Origin: Clostridia bacterium
Lineage (GTDB): Bacteria > Bacillota_A > Clostridia > Christensenellales > UBA1242
Reading direction: 5' to 3'
NCBI GenBank assembly: GCA_017454425.1
Contig: JAFTCZ010000069.1
Coordinates: 1 to 17,164 of the forward strand
Length of the DNA: 17,164 nt
Shown: one piece after another, positions 14,692 to 17,164 of the stretch
Layout of the letters: each line of letters begins with the position of its first letter
How positions within the stretch are numbered: position 1 is the stretch's first letter
Program-made: the position numbers and the translations under genes
The notes under the pieces: generated by a model
The model's input: only the letters and a program-made list of their open reading frames with translations
Told to the model about the DNA's origin: nothing
The model's database searches: none

Positions 14692-16106
14692 TGGCAGAAT
14701 ATGAAGTTGTCATTGGGTTAGAGGTGCACAGCGAACTTAATGCAAGTACAAAATGTTTTTGTGCCTGCAAAAATGAGTTTGGCGCAGCACCAAATACTCA
14801 TTGTTGCCCTGTGTGCATAGGCTTGCCGGGGGCTTTGCCTGTGCTGAATCAAGAAGCCCTAAAAAAGGCCATAACAATGGGGTTGGCCGTTGGCTGCAAA
14901 ATAAACAATTATTCGGTGTTTGAACGCAAAAACTATTATTATCCTGATTTGCCAAAAGCTTATCAAATTTCGCAAATGGTCAATCCTATTTGCCTTGGTG
15001 GTGGGGTAGAAATTGAGATTAATGGTCGCAAAAAGTTTATTAGGCTAAATCATATTCATCTTGAAGAAGATGCGGGCAAGTTAATTCATGACAGCGCAGG
15101 TACAATGGTTGATTACAACCGCGGTGGCGTACCACTGCTTGAAATGGTGTCCGAGCCAGATATGAACAGTGCAGAAGAAGCTGTTGCTTTTCTTGAAAAG
15201 TTAAGACAAATTTTGCTGTACACGGGCGTAAGTAACGCAAGAATGCAAGAAGGCAACATACGCTGTGATGTAAATGTATCTGTGCACAAGGTTGGCACTC
15301 CACTTGGTACCCGTGCCGAACTTAAAAACATCAATTCTTTTAGGGCGGTAGAGCGTTCTATTAAATACGAGGCAGACAGACAAATTGACATTCTTGAAAG
15401 CGGTGGCAAGGTTGTGCAAGAAACACGCCGTTGGGACGATGAAAAAGGTCAAACCTTTACAATGCGTTCAAAAGAAGACAGCCAAGATTATAGATATTTT
15501 CCGGACCCAGATATATTGCCAATTAACATAAGTGATGAATATGTTGTACAAATTATGGCAACATTACCAAAACTTGCCGAACAGCGAAAAAGTGAGTATA
15601 TTGCCCTAGGGCTTACCGAGCAAGATGCAGGGCTGCTTGTTAGTCAAAAAGTATTTTCAGATTATTTTGATGCAGTTTGCAAAGAATATAACGAGCCAAA
15701 GTTTGTTTGCAATTGGATAACAAGTGAAGTATTCAAGCGCCTTAATACGGCCGAAAATGATGATATTGTTATTCCTGTTTGTGCACATAATCTTGCCCTG
15801 TTATTAAAAATGTACAAAGAAGGCGAGATTAATCAAGCAGGCGCAAGGCAAGTGTTTGACGAGATTTGGGCACATGATTCTGACCCTGTTGCTATTGTAG
15901 AGCAAAAAGGCCTCAAGCAAGTTAGTGATGTATCGGCAATAGAACAAATCTTAAAAGACATTATTGCGGCAAATCCAAACGCTGTTGCAGAATTAAAAAG
16001 CGGCAACACAAAAATAGTAAGTTTTTTTGTTGGGCAAGCTATGAAGGCTAGCCATGGTAAGGCTAACCCAAAGATCGTAAATGATTTGTTAAATAAATTA
16101 GTATAA
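14691..16106 (+). CDS. gatB: Glu-tRNA(Gln)/Asp-tRNA(Asn) amidotransferase subunit B
   Basis: GatB binds the mischarged tRNA and activates its Glu or Asp side chain with ATP before amidation by ammonia from GatA. The 471 residues are full length. The N-terminus has VIGLEVHSEL (7-16) and the zinc-binding cysteines Cys24, Cys26, Cys39 and Cys42 (FCAC...CPVC). The core signatures RKNYYYPDLPKAYQISQ, HLEEDAGKL and DYNRGGVPLLEMVSEPD follow. The C-terminal part (about 325-471) is the helical YqeY-like tRNA-binding tail. AAAGGGGG (14676-14683) inside gatA is the ribosome binding site. I see no glnS-like gene in the window, so whether the complex makes Gln-tRNA, Asn-tRNA or both cannot be told. Confidence 0.97.
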   Translation: MAEYEVVIGLEVHSELNASTKCFCACKNEFGAAPNTHCCPVCIGLPGALPVLNQEALKKAITMGLAVGCKINNYSVFERKNYYYPDLPKAYQISQMVNPICLGGGVEIEINGRKKFIRLNHIHLEEDAGKLIHDSAGTMVDYNRGGVPLLEMVSEPDMNSAEEAVAFLEKLRQILLYTGVSNARMQEGNIRCDVNVSVHKVGTPLGTRAELKNINSFRAVERSIKYEADRQIDILESGGKVVQETRRWDDEKGQTFTMRSKEDSQDYRYFPDPDILPINISDEYVVQIMATLPKLAEQRKSEYIALGLTEQDAGLLVSQKVFSDYFDAVCKEYNEPKFVCNWITSEVFKRLNTAENDDIVIPVCAHNLALLLKMYKEGEINQAGARQVFDEIWAHDSDPVAIVEQKGLKQVSDVSAIEQILKDIIAANPNAVAELKSGNTKIVSFFVGQAMKASHGKANPKIVNDLLNKLV

Positions 16107-16125
16107 AAAAAAAGAGGTAAGAAAT

Positions 16126-16329
16126 ATGGAAAAACAAACCAGTATGATAGAACCACCAATTGACGAGATGGTTAAAATGGTGGGAAATAAATTTTTGTTA
16201 ACAGGTCTAATAACAGCAAGAGCAAAAGACCTAAGTAACGAATATTTTGCTGGTGAACCACAAGATGTTGACCCAAAAGTAATTACAATAGCCACCGAGG
16301 AGATTTACGCAGGCAAAGTTAGGGCATAA
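16126..16329 (+). CDS. rpoZ: RNA polymerase omega subunit
   Basis: Omega is the small subunit that holds the beta-prime chain of RNA polymerase. The 67 residues match short Gram-positive omega proteins. The IEPPIDEMVKMVGNKFLL start (8-25), the following ITARAKDL (about 29-36) and the later DVDPKVITIATEEIYAGKV stretch fit the RpoZ fold. AGAGGTAAG lies just before ATG 16126. The gene starts 19 bases after gatB and ends 10 bases before priA, so it belongs to the same transcript. In many Bacillota rpoZ follows gmk and precedes coaBC and priA; here both gmk and coaBC are missing from the cluster. The short length lowers certainty slightly, but the neighbouring priA supports the call. Confidence 0.88.
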   Translation: MEKQTSMIEPPIDEMVKMVGNKFLLTGLITARAKDLSNEYFAGEPQDVDPKVITIATEEIYAGKVRA

Positions 16330-16339
16330 GAGGTAAGAG

Positions 16340-17164
16340 ATGATAGCCGAAGTGATAGTTGATATTGCTAACTCTAATGTAGATAAGATATTTGATTATA
16401 TTGCAGACGAAAACACATTGGTGGGCAGTCGTGTATCAATACCTTTTGGAACTAGGCATATTGAAGGCTATGTTATTGCATTAAAAGAAAAAAGTGAAGT
16501 TTCGCAAGACAAACTTAAAAAACTAGGGCCAATGATAGATGATTATCCTGTGTTGACACCTGAATTGATAGAGTTAAGTGATTTTTTGTGTAAAAACAAC
16601 CATCTCAGGCGCATAGATTGTATGCGTCTTTTTGTGCCCAGCCAATTGCGTTCGGGCAAAGCAAAACCACTTATTATTAACTATTTGCGTGTAAGCAGTG
16701 ACTTTAACAAAGACGAATTGCTTTCTTCAATTCGTGCAAATGCAACGCGCCAACGAGATATGATTGAATATCTCGAGCCCAACCAAGCATATCCCAAGGC
16801 CGAATTAAATAAATACTTTGGCCAAAACAATATCAATCGAATGATAAACAGCGGGCTTTTGACCGAGTTTTTGCAACACAAATTGCGAAAGCCATACATA
16901 ATTGACAAACAAGACAAGATAGTAAAACTTAGTCAAAAACAACAGCAGGTTGTTGATGATATATTAAACGCAAAAGAGGGTGTGCATCTTGTTTTTGGTG
17001 TAACCGGAAGCGGTAAAACCGAAGTTTATATGCATATTATCTCACAGGTAATACAACAAGGCAAAAATGCCATTATGCTGGTGCCCGAGATATCACTAAC
17101 CCCACAAGTTATGGGCAATTTTAAGGCAAGATTTGGTGATAATGTGGCCTTATTGCACAGCGGA
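16340..17164 (+). CDS. priA: Primosomal helicase PriA, 5' part cut by the window edge
   Basis: PriA is a superfamily 2 helicase that recognises abandoned forks and reloads the replication machinery. The frame is open from ATG 16340 to the window end (275 codons). Residues 1-100 look like the 3'-end-binding domain (VDKIFDYIAD..., VSIPFGTRHIEGYVIAL), followed by a winged-helix region. Then the helicase core starts: Walker A GVTGSGKTE (220-228), and VPEISLTPQ and RFGDNVALLHSG near the end, all strong PriA signatures. The ribosome binding site AAGAGGTAAGA repeats the one before rpoZ. The Walker A position near residue 220 is close to that of E. coli PriA and earlier than in longer Bacillus forms. 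The downstream neighbours are outside the window. Confidence 0.96.
   Translation, partial: MIAEVIVDIANSNVDKIFDYIADENTLVGSRVSIPFGTRHIEGYVIALKEKSEVSQDKLKKLGPMIDDYPVLTPELIELSDFLCKNNHLRRIDCMRLFVPSQLRSGKAKPLIINYLRVSSDFNKDELLSSIRANATRQRDMIEYLEPNQAYPKAELNKYFGQNNINRMINSGLLTEFLQHKLRKPYIIDKQDKIVKLSQKQQQVVDDILNAKEGVHLVFGVTGSGKTEVYMHIISQVIQQGKNAIMLVPEISLTPQVMGNFKARFGDNVALLHSG

Noticed and set aside
1..17164. CRISPR arrays, transposases, phage genes, toxin-antitoxin pairs or defence islands
   Set aside because: No spaced repeats, recombinase motifs or defence domains are visible. Apart from two unknown genes and the small repeat, everything is core housekeeping.

Overview
The window is about 17 kb of low-GC chromosomal DNA with tightly packed genes, all on the + strand. 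A T-box leader before thrS, GatCAB, a DivIVA-type protein, strong AGGAGG ribosome binding sites, PcrA next to LigA, a rubrerythrin and a possible YtxC tail together suggest an anaerobic Bacillota, most likely an uncultured Clostridia-type lineage. The lineage is inference. Amino-acid motifs read normally with the standard code. I see no phage, transposase, CRISPR or tRNA/rRNA genes.

Layout. (1) 3-122: the end of a gene, possibly ytxC. (2) 131-2375: a consensus promoter, a tRNA-Thr T-box leader, thrS and its terminator. (3) 2428-4137: a large gene of unknown function with an N-terminal hydrophobic segment and no Shine-Dalgarno. (4) 4156-5497: rarA (DNA damage/replication restart ATPase), with a perfect inverted repeat over its -10 box. 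(5) 5508-6142: rubrerythrin with its own promoter and terminator. (6) 6143-6399: an intergenic region with a structured repeat (copy A) and the lgt promoter. (7) 6400-8035: lgt overlapping a DivIVA-like gene by ATGA, then a terminator formed over the stop codon. (8) 8051-8102: copy B of the repeat. (9) 8169-8648: a single small gene of unknown function with its own terminator. (10) 8665-12887: pcrA-ligA. (11) 12888-17164: gatC-gatA-gatB-rpoZ-priA, the last cut by the window edge.

Functions fall into three sets: translation (ThrRS and the GatCAB amidotransferase that makes Gln-tRNA and/or Asn-tRNA), genome maintenance (RarA, PcrA, LigA, PriA), and cell envelope/division (Lgt, DivIVA-like). RpoZ is the omega subunit of RNA polymerase. 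Most of the window is ordinary core genome. The least explained items are a hairpin repeat shared by two intergenic regions, a partial copy of it inside the unknown gene's reading frame, the unknown 569-residue protein, the 139-residue protein, and the palindrome over the rarA promoter. I did not find convincing evidence of a new multi-gene system.
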